A DNA stretch of 64,000 nucleotides, taken from positions 1-64,000 of the forward strand of contig JAJFKL010000031.1 of NCBI GenBank assembly GCA_021773235.1, in the 5' to 3' direction. Below the pieces are notes generated by a model. The model was not told the origin of the DNA and did no database searches. It was given only the letters and a program-made list of their open reading frames with translations. The position numbers and the translations under genes are program-made. Positions 1-8,700 of this stretch are shown here, piece by piece; within the stretch, counting starts at the first letter, position 1; each line of letters opens with the position of its first letter. This stretch comes from Gammaproteobacteria bacterium. GTDB taxonomy: Bacteria; Pseudomonadota; Gammaproteobacteria; Eutrophobiales; Eutrophobiaceae.

Positions 1-765
1 ATTAAAAACTTGATAAGTGCTTTTGGACACATGCCAATCGGAACATTACGTGCTGTTCATGTTTATAAAATGAAAGATAAGATCGGGCAACGAAGTGAAA
101 GTCTCGCCAACCAACACATTGCTGTTTTATCGCATGCCTACACCAAAGCAATCGAGTGGGGTTATGTTGATCAACATCCTATTAAAGGTAATGTTATAAA
201 ATATGGTGTTAAGCAACGTGAACGTTACGCTGAAGATTGGGAAGTAGATGCATTTTTATCAGTAGCCAACCCTATGATCAAAGTCTATGTACCGCTAAAG
301 CTAATGCTCGGATTGCGTAAAGGAGACATGCTCTCGGTTCGTTTATCTGATTTAAAAGAGGATGGCATCCATGCAATACAAAATAAAACGGGTAAGAAAA
401 TTACCATTAAGTGGGACGATGAATTACGCACGGCTATAAACAACATTCGCGCCCTACCCCGTAAAGTCGGAACAATGTTCCTATTTGCTACACGAGCAGG
501 CAAGCCATACATCAAGGCCGATCACACCACGAGCGGTTTTGATTCTGTATGGCGGCGCAGTATGGACAAAGCACTAGCTGAAACAGATTTGACCGAGCGT
601 TTTACCGAACAAGACTTACGTGCAAAAGCAGGATCGGATGCGACTGAAGCTGAAGCCGTTGATAAACTTGACCACTCAAGTGCGGCTGTAACGCGCAAAC
701 ATTATCGCCGTAAAGGTAAGGTTATAACCCCGTTTTCACGCCCCAAAAAAGAGCATAAGAACTAA
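1..765 (+). CDS. Tyrosine recombinase/phage integrase, 5' end outside window
   Basis: The C-terminal catalytic part of a tyrosine site-specific recombinase, which would cut and rejoin DNA at an attachment site. The frame is open to the left edge (codons I-K-N before the first possible TTG start at 10), so the gene is partial. Visible catalytic elements are the first Arg in 'LGLRKGDML', a Lys in 'NKTGKK', the box II Arg in 'EQDLRAKAG' (Gln where many relatives have His), and His plus nucleophile Tyr in 'LDHSSAAVTRKHY'. The N-terminal part seen resembles a SAM-like core-binding domain. It ends 66 bases before the 3' end of a tRNA-Thr gene, the classic arrangement for a tRNA-integrating element whose body lies left of the window. 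Whether it is active cannot be judged without the N-terminus. Confidence 0.88.
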   Translation: MKNLISAFGHMPIGTLRAVHVYKMKDKIGQRSESLANQHIAVLSHAYTKAIEWGYVDQHPIKGNVIKYGVKQRERYAEDWEVDAFLSVANPMIKVYVPLKLMLGLRKGDMLSVRLSDLKEDGIHAIQNKTGKKITIKWDDELRTAINNIRALPRKVGTMFLFATRAGKPYIKADHTTSGFDSVWRRSMDKALAETDLTERFTEQDLRAKAGSDATEAEAVDKLDHSSAAVTRKHYRRKGKVITPFSRPKKEHKN

Positions 766-766
766 T

Positions 767-797
767 TCTATGGGACAAATAGCAATCTATGGGACAA
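767..797. repeat. Tandem 12-bp direct repeat between integrase and tRNA
   Basis: The motif TCTATGGGACAA occurs at 767-778 and again at 786-797, with 7 bases between. It begins just after the integrase stop codon and lies between the gene and the tRNA 3' end. It could be an arm-type integrase or excisionase binding site. That function is inference from position only. Confidence 0.6.
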
Positions 798-831
798 GGT
801 TAGTAAGTTCTATCGCTGAAAGTGTTGGTGG

Positions 832-907
832 TGGTGCCGGAAAGAGGATTCGAACCTCCGACCTACTATTTACGAAACAGTTGCTCTACCAACTGAGCTA
901 TTCCGGC
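832..907 (-). tRNA. tRNA-Thr (anticodon CGT), CCA encoded
   Basis: The minus strand folds as a full cloverleaf. The acceptor is GCCGGAA paired with TTCCGGC, the D-arm GCTC/GAGC encloses AGTTGGTA, the anticodon stem ACTGT/ATAGT has one G-T pair, and the T-loop is TTCGAAT. The anticodon loop TTCGTAA gives CGT, which reads ACG (Thr). The discriminator base is A at 835 and the genomic CCA is at 832-834. The 3' end faces the integrase, which suits an attachment site in the T-arm and acceptor half. Confidence 0.95.
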
Positions 908-933
908 ATATGGTGAATATCAAAAAAAGAAAA

Positions 934-1380
934 TTATGTCGAATTTTTCACTCGAACAACAACATCGAGACCAGATTGAACTGTATTTTCAGGTAATGAG
1001 GATTTTGGATTTAAGCTCATAACATCGGTTTCAAAATCATAAATTTCGCCCGTATCTTCATTATAATAATGATGATGATGCGACGTATTGGAATCATAGA
1101 ATATCTTCGTCGGGTCGATAGCGACTTCTCTAATCAATCCTTTCTCAACAAACAGATTCAACGTGTTATATACGGTTGCCTTTGAAACATGTCCATCTTT
1201 TGCATTAACAAGCGTGAGTACTTGATCGGCAGACAAATGTTGGGGCTTACTCAACATGACTCTAGCGATCTCGTTTCTCTGAAACGTAGGATTGATATCG
1301 CATTCAAGCAACTTAGTCTTGATGGTTTCTTGGGTTTCGCCCTCACCAATTTGTTTGTCAATTTTTCCACTCATAGACAC
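934..1380 (-). CDS. Fur-family metalloregulator
   Basis: A 148-residue DNA-binding repressor of the Fur superfamily in the cytoplasm. An N-terminal winged-helix segment ('PTFQRNEIARVML', 'VSKATVYNTLNLFVEKGLI', where the ATVYNTL helix is the family recognition helix) precedes a His cluster and Asp/Glu-rich stretch ('SHHHHYYNEDTGEIYDF') that would bind metal or heme. No CxxC pairs are present, so the structural zinc site of classical Fur/Zur/PerR is missing. This makes an Irr-like or other Cys-less Fur homologue more likely than Fur itself. It lies 52 bases downstream of thiO on the same strand and may be co-transcribed with it. The metal and targets are unknown. Confidence 0.85.
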   Translation of the reverse strand: MSMSGKIDKQIGEGETQETIKTKLLECDINPTFQRNEIARVMLSKPQHLSADQVLTLVNAKDGHVSKATVYNTLNLFVEKGLIREVAIDPTKIFYDSNTSHHHHYYNEDTGEIYDFETDVMSLNPKSSLPENTVQSGLDVVVRVKNST

Positions 1381-1432
1381 ATTATAATAGAAGCCAAGAA
1401 CAAAGTGGAGCTAGTACAGGCTGAATTATCAT

Positions 1433-2533
1433 TTATCTCTCAATTTCAGTTAAATCTGCCTGTCTGTTAATAGAAAACTTATCGATATCCATAAAGGATG
1501 AATTCCCGGAGAACAAATCCGCCAGTAATTTCGCCGATGAAGGTGCCTGTAAAATCCCTTTCCGAAAATGTCCCGTACTTATATAAAGATTTTTGTAACC
1601 CGGGACTGGACCTATAACCGGCTTTTCAGTATCGGTTGATGGTCGTAAACCCGACCAATGCTTCACCAATGGTGCACTTTTCAGGCTGGGCCATACAGAA
1701 GCTGCCCAATCTCGTAATTCTTCTTGCGCTCTTTTTGTCGTTTCTTTGTTAAAACCAATATCTTCCATGGTGCTGCCTATCAATACATACCCATCTAACC
1801 TCGGAATCAAATAGTGGCCACCGTCCAATATTATTGATTGTAATACCGATTCAGTAGGTTTAACGCACATCATCTGACCGTGAATTGGTCTGATGTTCAT
1901 AATATTAAACCTGTCTCCTAGTACTAATTTGCTCCAGGCACCAGCAGTAACAATCACCGATTCAGCGGATAGCTTAGCGCCATTAAATTCAACCTGTTCA
2001 CAGCGACCATCCCTTGTCACCAAATTAGTGATGTTCGTGTTTTCAAAAAGTGAAACTGGCAACTGCTTTAAGCTCTTACGTAATGCCTTTATAAGTCTGG
2101 GCGGTCTTAACTGCGCTATTTCGGGAAGTAAAACTGCCTCCTCGGCAAGCTCTATCTCAGTACTTAGGTTTTCTATTTTTTCATTAACTTTTATACACTT
2201 ACTACGTGCCCAATGCTTAATATTGGCAATATGTTCTGCCTCAATGATAATTAACCCCGATTTCACGTATTCAGGGTCAATTCCCGTTTCATCAAACAGA
2301 GAGTTGATATATTGCGGATAGTGCATTTTGCCATGCTCAGACAGCTCAGCTGATGCAGGGTTTTCTGTCCACGGACGCATAGACGACAATATCCCACCTG
2401 CAGCCCAACTGGATTCTTTACCCAACTCGCCCTTTTCAATAAGGGCAACGCTTGCACCACGAACAGCCAATTCCCGGGCGGTCGTCATGCCAATGATACC
2501 GCCGCCAATAATAATGAAATCGTATTTAGTCAT
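1433..2533 (-). CDS. thiO: Glycine oxidase ThiO (FAD-dependent)
   Basis: A 366-residue cytoplasmic flavoprotein of the D-amino-acid oxidase family. ThiO oxidises glycine to the imine used to build the thiazole of thiamine. The N-terminus carries the dinucleotide-binding motif GGGIIGMTTAREL (about residues 10-22) followed by 'ALIEKGELGKESSWAAGG'. The C-terminal half has 'HWSGLRPSTDTEKPVIGPVPG' and 'GHFRKGILQAPSSA', typical of ThiO. No other thiamine genes are near, so the assignment rests on family resemblance. A sarcosine-oxidase-like DAO is the alternative. A CRP-like palindrome sits 10 bases upstream of its start. Confidence 0.85.
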   Translation of the reverse strand: MTKYDFIIIGGGIIGMTTARELAVRGASVALIEKGELGKESSWAAGGILSSMRPWTENPASAELSEHGKMHYPQYINSLFDETGIDPEYVKSGLIIIEAEHIANIKHWARSKCIKVNEKIENLSTEIELAEEAVLLPEIAQLRPPRLIKALRKSLKQLPVSLFENTNITNLVTRDGRCEQVEFNGAKLSAESVIVTAGAWSKLVLGDRFNIMNIRPIHGQMMCVKPTESVLQSIILDGGHYLIPRLDGYVLIGSTMEDIGFNKETTKRAQEELRDWAASVWPSLKSAPLVKHWSGLRPSTDTEKPVIGPVPGYKNLYISTGHFRKGILQAPSSAKLLADLFSGNSSFMDIDKFSINRQADLTEIER

Positions 2534-2542
2534 AAATCAGAG

Positions 2543-2558
2543 TGTGAACCCGTTCACA
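2543..2558. promoter_or_regulatory. CRP/Vfr-like palindrome between thiO and the pilin operon
   Basis: TGTGAACCCGTTCACA matches the CRP consensus TGTGA-N6-TCACA at all ten fixed positions. It lies 10 bases upstream of thiO (minus) and 134 bases upstream of fimT (plus), in the only intergenic gap serving both. Binding by a CRP/Vfr homologue is inferred. No CRP gene with a DNA-binding domain is in the window. Confidence 0.55.
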
Positions 2559-2691
2559 TTAGTTAAAGAAGCCCTACCATTCATCCCTCAAACACCACCG
2601 TTTATCTAATCAAGCTTCAGTAATATTTAATATTTGCTATAACTAGCAGTATAAATGATTATGATATTTTTTTAATCGTGCGGACTGAACA

Positions 2692-3261
2692 ATGAAAATA
2701 AAAAATTATACCTCTAGTGGTTTTACCATTATTGAACTATTAACCACCTTAACCGTGGCAGGTGTATTACTCAGTGTTGCAATACCAAGCTATCGAAGTT
2801 TTGTAAAAGATAATTGCCTCACGACTAATACAAATCTACTAGTAGTCACCTTTCAACAAGCTCGCAGCGAGGCGATTAAACGTCGCACAGATGTAACGAT
2901 TGCAGCAGATGGCACTTGGGCTAATGGCTGGACGATTAAACTAAATGAAGATCGAGATGGTGATTCTGTGATGGATACTGGAGAAGACTATAATGGAGAT
3001 GGCGACCTTGATGCTGATGCATTAGTCAGAACGGTAACCTTAGGCTGCACAAACACAATAACTGAAATTGATGCCGCTGCTGCTATCAATCCTGGAGATA
3101 ACTCAGCAGGTGACACCAGCTTCGTTTATGGTTCAGATGGGTTTATAGATAAAGCGGCAACATTCGATTTCTGTGATGACCGAACCGCAGAGACAGGACG
3201 TCAAGTGCGAGTATCAATAACCGGGCGACCAAATACAGATTCTGGCTTCTCATGCAGTTAG
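2692..3261 (+). CDS. fimT: Minor pseudopilin, GspH/FimT type
   Basis: A 189-residue minor type IV pilin that would prime pilus assembly in the inner membrane. A 10-residue leader ending in Gly precedes FTIIELLTTL, the prepilin peptidase site with Glu at +5, then a hydrophobic helix. The body has the GspH/FimT features 'QQARSEAIKRRTDVTI' and 'GWTIKLNED' and an Asp-rich segment 'DRDGDSVMDTGEDYNGDGD', which could bind calcium. It opens a run fimT-pilV-pilW-pilX-pilY1-pilE. FimU is an equally fair name since only one GspH-like gene is present. Confidence 0.9.
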   Translation: MKIKNYTSSGFTIIELLTTLTVAGVLLSVAIPSYRSFVKDNCLTTNTNLLVVTFQQARSEAIKRRTDVTIAADGTWANGWTIKLNEDRDGDSVMDTGEDYNGDGDLDADALVRTVTLGCTNTITEIDAAAAINPGDNSAGDTSFVYGSDGFIDKAATFDFCDDRTAETGRQVRVSITGRPNTDSGFSCS

Positions 3262-3278
3262 TTTTGAGGAAAGTAAAT

Positions 3279-3770
3279 ATGTCTAATCAATTAAGAATCA
3301 AGCGACTCACTAGAATATATAAGGGTTCACAAAGTATAAATGGCTTCACTCTTTTAGAGGTGTTAATAGCTATGTTAATTCTTGCTATTGGTGTCTTGGG
3401 CATCACCGCCCTTCAATTTAAAGGATTGCAATATAACCAAGACGCCTATTATCGTAGTCAAGTAAACATCATAGCTTATGACATTGCTGACCGAATGCGA
3501 TTGAATCAGGCTAATGCGGCGACTTATGCAGCGAACTTGACTAATTGGACAGTGCCAGCAGCAGCACCGACGGGTTGTGACCAAACGGGAACGGCAGCTG
3601 TCGGTATGGCGAATGATCTTGATTGTTGGAAGTTGCAGCTTTATACCGCATTACCGCCAGATAGTATTGCCAATATTAATAATGATGGAAGCGGTCTGTT
3701 TACCGTAACCTTAACTTGGTTAGACCGAGAAGGAACGAGTCACGCCATCGAATACACATTTCAACCATGA
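3279..3770 (+). CDS. pilV: Minor pilin PilV
   Basis: A 163-residue type IV pilus minor pilin. I take the ATG at 3279, preceded by GAGGAA at 3267-3272. An ATG at 3252 would overlap fimT and lacks a comparable ribosome site. The leader is about 22 residues, unusually long, ending in Gly before FTLLEVLIAMLILAIGVLG, which carries Glu at +5 and the AIGVLG signature of PilV. The C-terminus is short and ends in 'IEYTFQP'. It is expected to join the initiation complex with PilW, PilX, FimT/U and PilY1. Confidence 0.9.
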   Translation: MSNQLRIKRLTRIYKGSQSINGFTLLEVLIAMLILAIGVLGITALQFKGLQYNQDAYYRSQVNIIAYDIADRMRLNQANAATYAANLTNWTVPAAAPTGCDQTGTAAVGMANDLDCWKLQLYTALPPDSIANINNDGSGLFTVTLTWLDREGTSHAIEYTFQP

Positions 3771-3780
3771 GACTAAGAAA

Positions 3781-4875
3781 ATGATGCTTAATTTTCATAC
3801 ACACAATAAAAGCAAAGGGTTCAGCCTGCTTGAATTAATGATAGCTATGGTATTAGGTTTACTACTAGTCGCCGGCGCCATCACCATGTTCATTAGTAAT
3901 AAACGCATTTATACCGAACAAGAATCGATGAGCCGCTTACAAGAAAATGCTCGCTTTGCTATTGACATTCTCTTGCGTGATATCCGCATGGCGGGGTATT
4001 CGGGTTGCTCAAGCGATATGGGTAATGTCGTTGATCATGTCGAAGGCGCGAGTGATGACGACAGTTTACTCAATTTTTCAAATGCCGTTGAAGGTTCGGA
4101 ATCTAGAGCTGCTTGGGAACCCTCTGACAGCACTGAATCAGTTGGCGCTACGATGTGGCCCAATACAGATGGCATTTCAGTCCGCTATTTACAAGATTTA
4201 GGTCTTGACGTTGGGACACCCTATATGCCGACTGCTTCGGGAGCTTTACACATCTCAACAAACAGTGGCCTTGCCCAAGGAGAAGTTATCGCCGTCGCAG
4301 ATTGTGATAGTGCAGATATCTTTTCTATCGCCAATGCCAATCCGGATAGTGGAACTCTCACTCATGGGACAGGGGCAAACAATGCCGGTCCTAAAAATGC
4401 CACAAAGGATTTTCAGAAAAAATATCTAGGTGATGCATCAGTCGTAAAATTTGTATCTCGTCGATATATCATCGGCACTGGCGCAAGTGGCCAACCGGCC
4501 CTATTCCGATACCAATATGCAAAAGATGGAGAAGACTCAGATGGTGATGGAAATACAACAGAATTTTTATATGTTGGGCAGGAACTCATAGAAGGTGTAG
4601 AAAACATGCAACTGCTTTATGGGGAAGACACCTCTGGGGATAAAATAGCAGATACCTACGTCGATGCCGCCAACGTCAGCGGTTGGGACAATGTCGTAGC
4701 GGTTCGCTTAGCTTTATTGATCAGAACTATTAATGAAAGTTTTACCACAGATACGGCTACGTATACATTATTGGGCGGCACCGGAAATGGTGGTTACACC
4801 GTTGCTAACCCTGGAGACAACCGCCGTCGACGTATTTTCACTACCACCATTCAAATTCGCAACCGTAGTACATAG
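3781..4875 (+). CDS. pilW: Minor pilin PilW
   Basis: A 364-residue minor pilin, a typical PilW length. The leader of about 13 residues ends in Gly, followed by FSLLELMIAMVLGLLLVAGA with Glu at +5. The downstream 'RLQENARFAIDILLRDIRMAGYSGC' region is characteristic of PilW. A segment 'KDGEDSDGDGNTTEF' may bind calcium. The start is 10 bases after pilV stops. PilW links PilV and PilX in the priming complex. Confidence 0.92.
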   Translation: MMLNFHTHNKSKGFSLLELMIAMVLGLLLVAGAITMFISNKRIYTEQESMSRLQENARFAIDILLRDIRMAGYSGCSSDMGNVVDHVEGASDDDSLLNFSNAVEGSESRAAWEPSDSTESVGATMWPNTDGISVRYLQDLGLDVGTPYMPTASGALHISTNSGLAQGEVIAVADCDSADIFSIANANPDSGTLTHGTGANNAGPKNATKDFQKKYLGDASVVKFVSRRYIIGTGASGQPALFRYQYAKDGEDSDGDGNTTEFLYVGQELIEGVENMQLLYGEDTSGDKIADTYVDAANVSGWDNVVAVRLALLIRTINESFTTDTATYTLLGGTGNGGYTVANPGDNRRRRIFTTTIQIRNRST

Positions 4876-4887
4876 CAGGATATATAT

Positions 4888-5322
4888 ATGAACAGAATAA
4901 ATTCTCAAAAAGGTGCCGCATTAATAACAGCGTTAGTGATGTTAGTGATACTAACAATGCTTGGATTATCTTCTTTAACGACGAACACGATGAATGAGCG
5001 CATGGCGGCCAATTCACAAGAAGTAAACCGAGCCTTCCAGGCTGCTGAATCAGGCCTTGACCTGGCCTACGCAGATGTTGATTCGTTCAATATAAATAAT
5101 ACTTCTGCAAACCCGAATACATACACCGATACCGGATTTGCAGATTATGACGCTGATTTGACATATAGCGTTGCCTTTCGTCAATCGACGCCACCAAAAC
5201 GTGGTTCCGGTTGGGACAGCAATTATGCCTTATATCATTTTGATACTGACAGCTCGGCCAGTACAGTTAGCGGCGCATCGGCGTCAATACATGCTGGCTC
5301 TTATCAAGTAGGCAAAAAATAA
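4888..5322 (+). CDS. pilX: Minor pilin PilX
   Basis: A 144-residue PilX homologue. After a short basic leader the sequence runs QKGAALITALVMLVILTMLG, the PilX pattern in which the usual Glu at +5 is absent, and then 'NTMNERMAANSQEVNRAFQAAESGL', the conserved PilX segment. It starts 12 bases after pilW. In characterised systems PilX affects pilus aggregation and adhesion through PilY1. Confidence 0.9.
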   Translation: MNRINSQKGAALITALVMLVILTMLGLSSLTTNTMNERMAANSQEVNRAFQAAESGLDLAYADVDSFNINNTSANPNTYTDTGFADYDADLTYSVAFRQSTPPKRGSGWDSNYALYHFDTDSSASTVSGASASIHAGSYQVGKK

Positions 5323-5359
5323 TTTTAGATTCAATACCAGTTTCTCGGAGAAGAGCAAT

Positions 5360-5698
5360 ATGAACACCATTAAAACATTTTTTATAGCTACATTATTATT
5401 TTCTTCTGCCAGTGCATTTGCAGAAAATAAATTTCAGGTGATCGATAGAGGTATTGATGGAGATCAACGCCAATACCTGATTACTTGTACCGATGGCACC
5501 AGAGGCAGTGTGACAAAACATTTTGAATTACCGATAGTAGATACAGACCCTGATAAGATTGAGAAGAAAGGTCAGTCCGCAGGGATTTCTGTACCCCCTA
5601 AATTAATCAAGGTATGTATCGAGTTGGATAATGGTGATGAGCAATGTCGACCATCCTGGGAGCTAGATACGGCTGCTAAAGCCAGTTGTGCGCTGTAA
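5360..5698 (+). CDS. Small secreted protein between pilX and pilY1
   Basis: A 112-residue protein with a signal peptide (cleavage likely after 'SSASAFA') and a mature part of about 90 residues with four Cys ('LITCTDGTRG', 'VCIELDNGDEQCRPSW', 'ASCAL'), suggesting two disulfides in the periplasm or outside. I do not recognise a family. It sits 37 bases after pilX and 59 bases before pilY1, so it is probably part of the pilus operon. Its size resembles the Pseudomonas PilY2, but that gene follows pilY1, and I claim no homology. Confidence 0.75.
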   Translation: MNTIKTFFIATLLFSSASAFAENKFQVIDRGIDGDQRQYLITCTDGTRGSVTKHFELPIVDTDPDKIEKKGQSAGISVPPKLIKVCIELDNGDEQCRPSWELDTAAKASCAL

Positions 5699-5757
5699 TT
5701 AAAAAGTGAATTTGCAACTTTAGGATGTTCCAGACAGAATTATTTGAGGCGACTAAT

Positions 5758-8700
5758 ATGAAGACACCAAACATAAAAAAAATATTTTATTCATTACTGT
5801 TTTTTATGCTGACCATCACAAGTGGTGCTAGCCATGCTGATGACACCGAAATTTATTTCAGCTCAACCAGTTCAGGCAGTAATGCAGCAGCCGTACGCCC
5901 TAATATTTTATTGATTTTAGACTCTTCAGGCAGTATGGGTTGGACTACAGGAACTTTTCCCGATACACGCATGGAAGTTATGCGAGAAGCTATGCTGACT
6001 ATCATTAACAGTATGGAAGATGTAAATGTTGGTCTGATGCGTTTTACCAGCAGTAGTGGCGGTCCGGTTCTTTTTCCAATCACATATATTGACGATCCAG
6101 CATCGGTAGTAGTTTCTGAACCAAGTGACTCTAACCCTACGGTCACTTACAACATTAGTAACGGAAATGATGATGCCCAACAAAAAGGGATTGGCGTCAA
6201 TGCATCACTTACTGATACAAACCTGGAAATAGCTCATACGCCATTCAGGGCAGCTAATACAAATGAAATTGAAGTACAGCAAGTTTCTGCTTCAGAAGAT
6301 GATGCCGATGCTTTTAACGGCGGTGTGTCCCTTACTCAGTGGTTTTGGCCTTTTCCATCTGGCAATAATCACGATGGTGCTCGATTTGTCGGGCTTGATA
6401 TAGACCAAGGTGCAACGATTAACTCGGCCACCTTTGAACTATCAAGTAAAGACCTCGGCACTCTTACCATGGATCTCTCTGCTGAAGATGTCGATGACGC
6501 ACAGGCCTTCACAACTTCTGCTTTTGATATCTCTACCCGAGTATTAACAACAGCCAAGGTCGATAACTGGAATGTCCCTACTACAGCAAAGGTAACACAA
6601 GATGTAACTGCTATTGTCAAGGAAATCGTCGACCGGCCTGGCTGGGCTTCAGGCAATGCCTTGGCAATTATCTCGAATGATCAAAAGAATAACAGACGAT
6701 TCTATAGTTATGACAAGGCTGTTAGTGTTGGCGATGCGACACTTGCACCAAAATTGACAGTAGACTGGAATAACGCTGGCAGTGTTGCATCCGAAAACAC
6801 TATCGGTTTGCGCTTTTCAGCGGTTGATATCCCTCAAGGCGCTACCATTACCAGTGCAAAACTGATTTTGACATCAAAGGATGAACGAAGCGATGCAGCA
6901 ACATGGATAATCAGAGCTGAAGATGCAGACACATCACCAGCACTCGCAGCAACTAATAATAATTTATCCGCTAGAACCCTGACCAGCGCAGCTAATCAAC
7001 TTGAATGGGCTGTACCCAGTATGTCATCTAATACCGGCTACACGACTTGCGCAAGCGGTACTTGTACGGGTGATCTAAAAGATGTCATCAATGCTGTTAC
7101 TAGTCGTGCGGGTTGGTGTGGTGGCAATGCCTTGACACTAATTATAACGAACAAGACCGGTAGCACAGGAAAACGGAACATCCACAGTTATGAAGGCAAC
7201 TCTACCCTTTCACCCAAATTGGAAGTGACCTATGACGCTTCTAGTGGTGGCTGTTATCGTAAAACGGAAACCGCTCAGATTTCGACCAATAATGATGATG
7301 TTGAAGAAAAATCAGATGGTACGATTGAACGCACTAATGGTGATCTGGATTTCAGCGATAAATTAATAGGTTTACGTTTTCAAGAAATTGATGTCCCTAA
7401 AAATGCAACCATACTGAGTGCAACAATACAGATTAGTGCTGACGGTACTAGCACGGCAAACCCTAACCCTACAGTCGAAATATGGGGTATTAATGAAGCC
7501 AATACTGCACAATTTCCAACGACTACTGATTACCTTACAGATATTGCAAAAGTAGATAAAAACATTAACTGGAGTCTAGGAGATTTTAATACCGATGGTG
7601 AATGGCATACCTCCCCAGACATTAGTTCAATAGTAAAAGATATCGTTGATCTTGGAACCTGGGCGAGTGGTAATGCCATGGGCTTTGTGATTGATGATGC
7701 TAATAAAAATCGCCCTGCTGAAACGCATGATGACGACCCAAACCAAGGGGCTAAATTGACTATCACCTATGAATCGACTGCTGCGGTGGCGACTTCAGTC
7801 ACGACGGTACGCGATCGTTTGATTGAGCTTGTCAATGGTATACCAACTTCGGGATCAACTCCGATTGTCGAAACCCTCTATGAGGCAGCACGCTACTGGC
7901 GTGGCGATAGTGTTATCTATGGTAAATCAAGAGCTAGTTCATCGAGCACAAGGCTCAGTCATCCCGGTTCGTATTGCGATGCGGCCAGTAGCTGTAATGG
8001 TGCAACAGTAAATGGTACATCACCTGTAACTGACGCATTTGGTAACTTTACACCAACTAATTGTTCTACCACAAACTTGAATAGTTCTAATTGCTCAAGC
8101 CGATCAATTGAAGGCACTCCGAATTATATTAGTCCTTTTAGTTCTACCTTATCTTGTCAGTCGAATTACCAAGTATTACTCACTGATGGTGAAGCTAATG
8201 GAAACAACATCGCTGATGAGGGTGATATTAGCTTTATATCTGGGAGCGGTGCTTGTGACGCTACTGGAACTAATCGAGGCACCTTCGGAGGCGGTGAAAA
8301 ATGTGCTTATGATATTGTTGAGTACATACATGATAATGACCAAAATTCAACATTGGACAGTGATCAAACCGTTACGACTTATACCGTTGGATTCAATACA
8401 ACCGGTCTCACGAATGCAACAAACTTTCTGAAAGATGTCGCTGAAGCGGGTGAAGGTACTTTCAATGAAGCCGTTACTGCGGCTGACCTCGTGGCAGTGT
8501 TTACAGATATCCTGAGTGACGTTAAAAGTGACCCTACCTCTTTCGTAGCGCCTTCGTTGGCTACCAATGCCTTCAACCGCTTATTGAGCAGGGATGAGGT
8601 TTATTTCGGCCTCTTTACACCATCGTATGATCGAAGTTGGCAGGGTAATGTTAAGAAATACACTATCTGCGTAAATTCTGGCGGTGACGATGAAGATATC

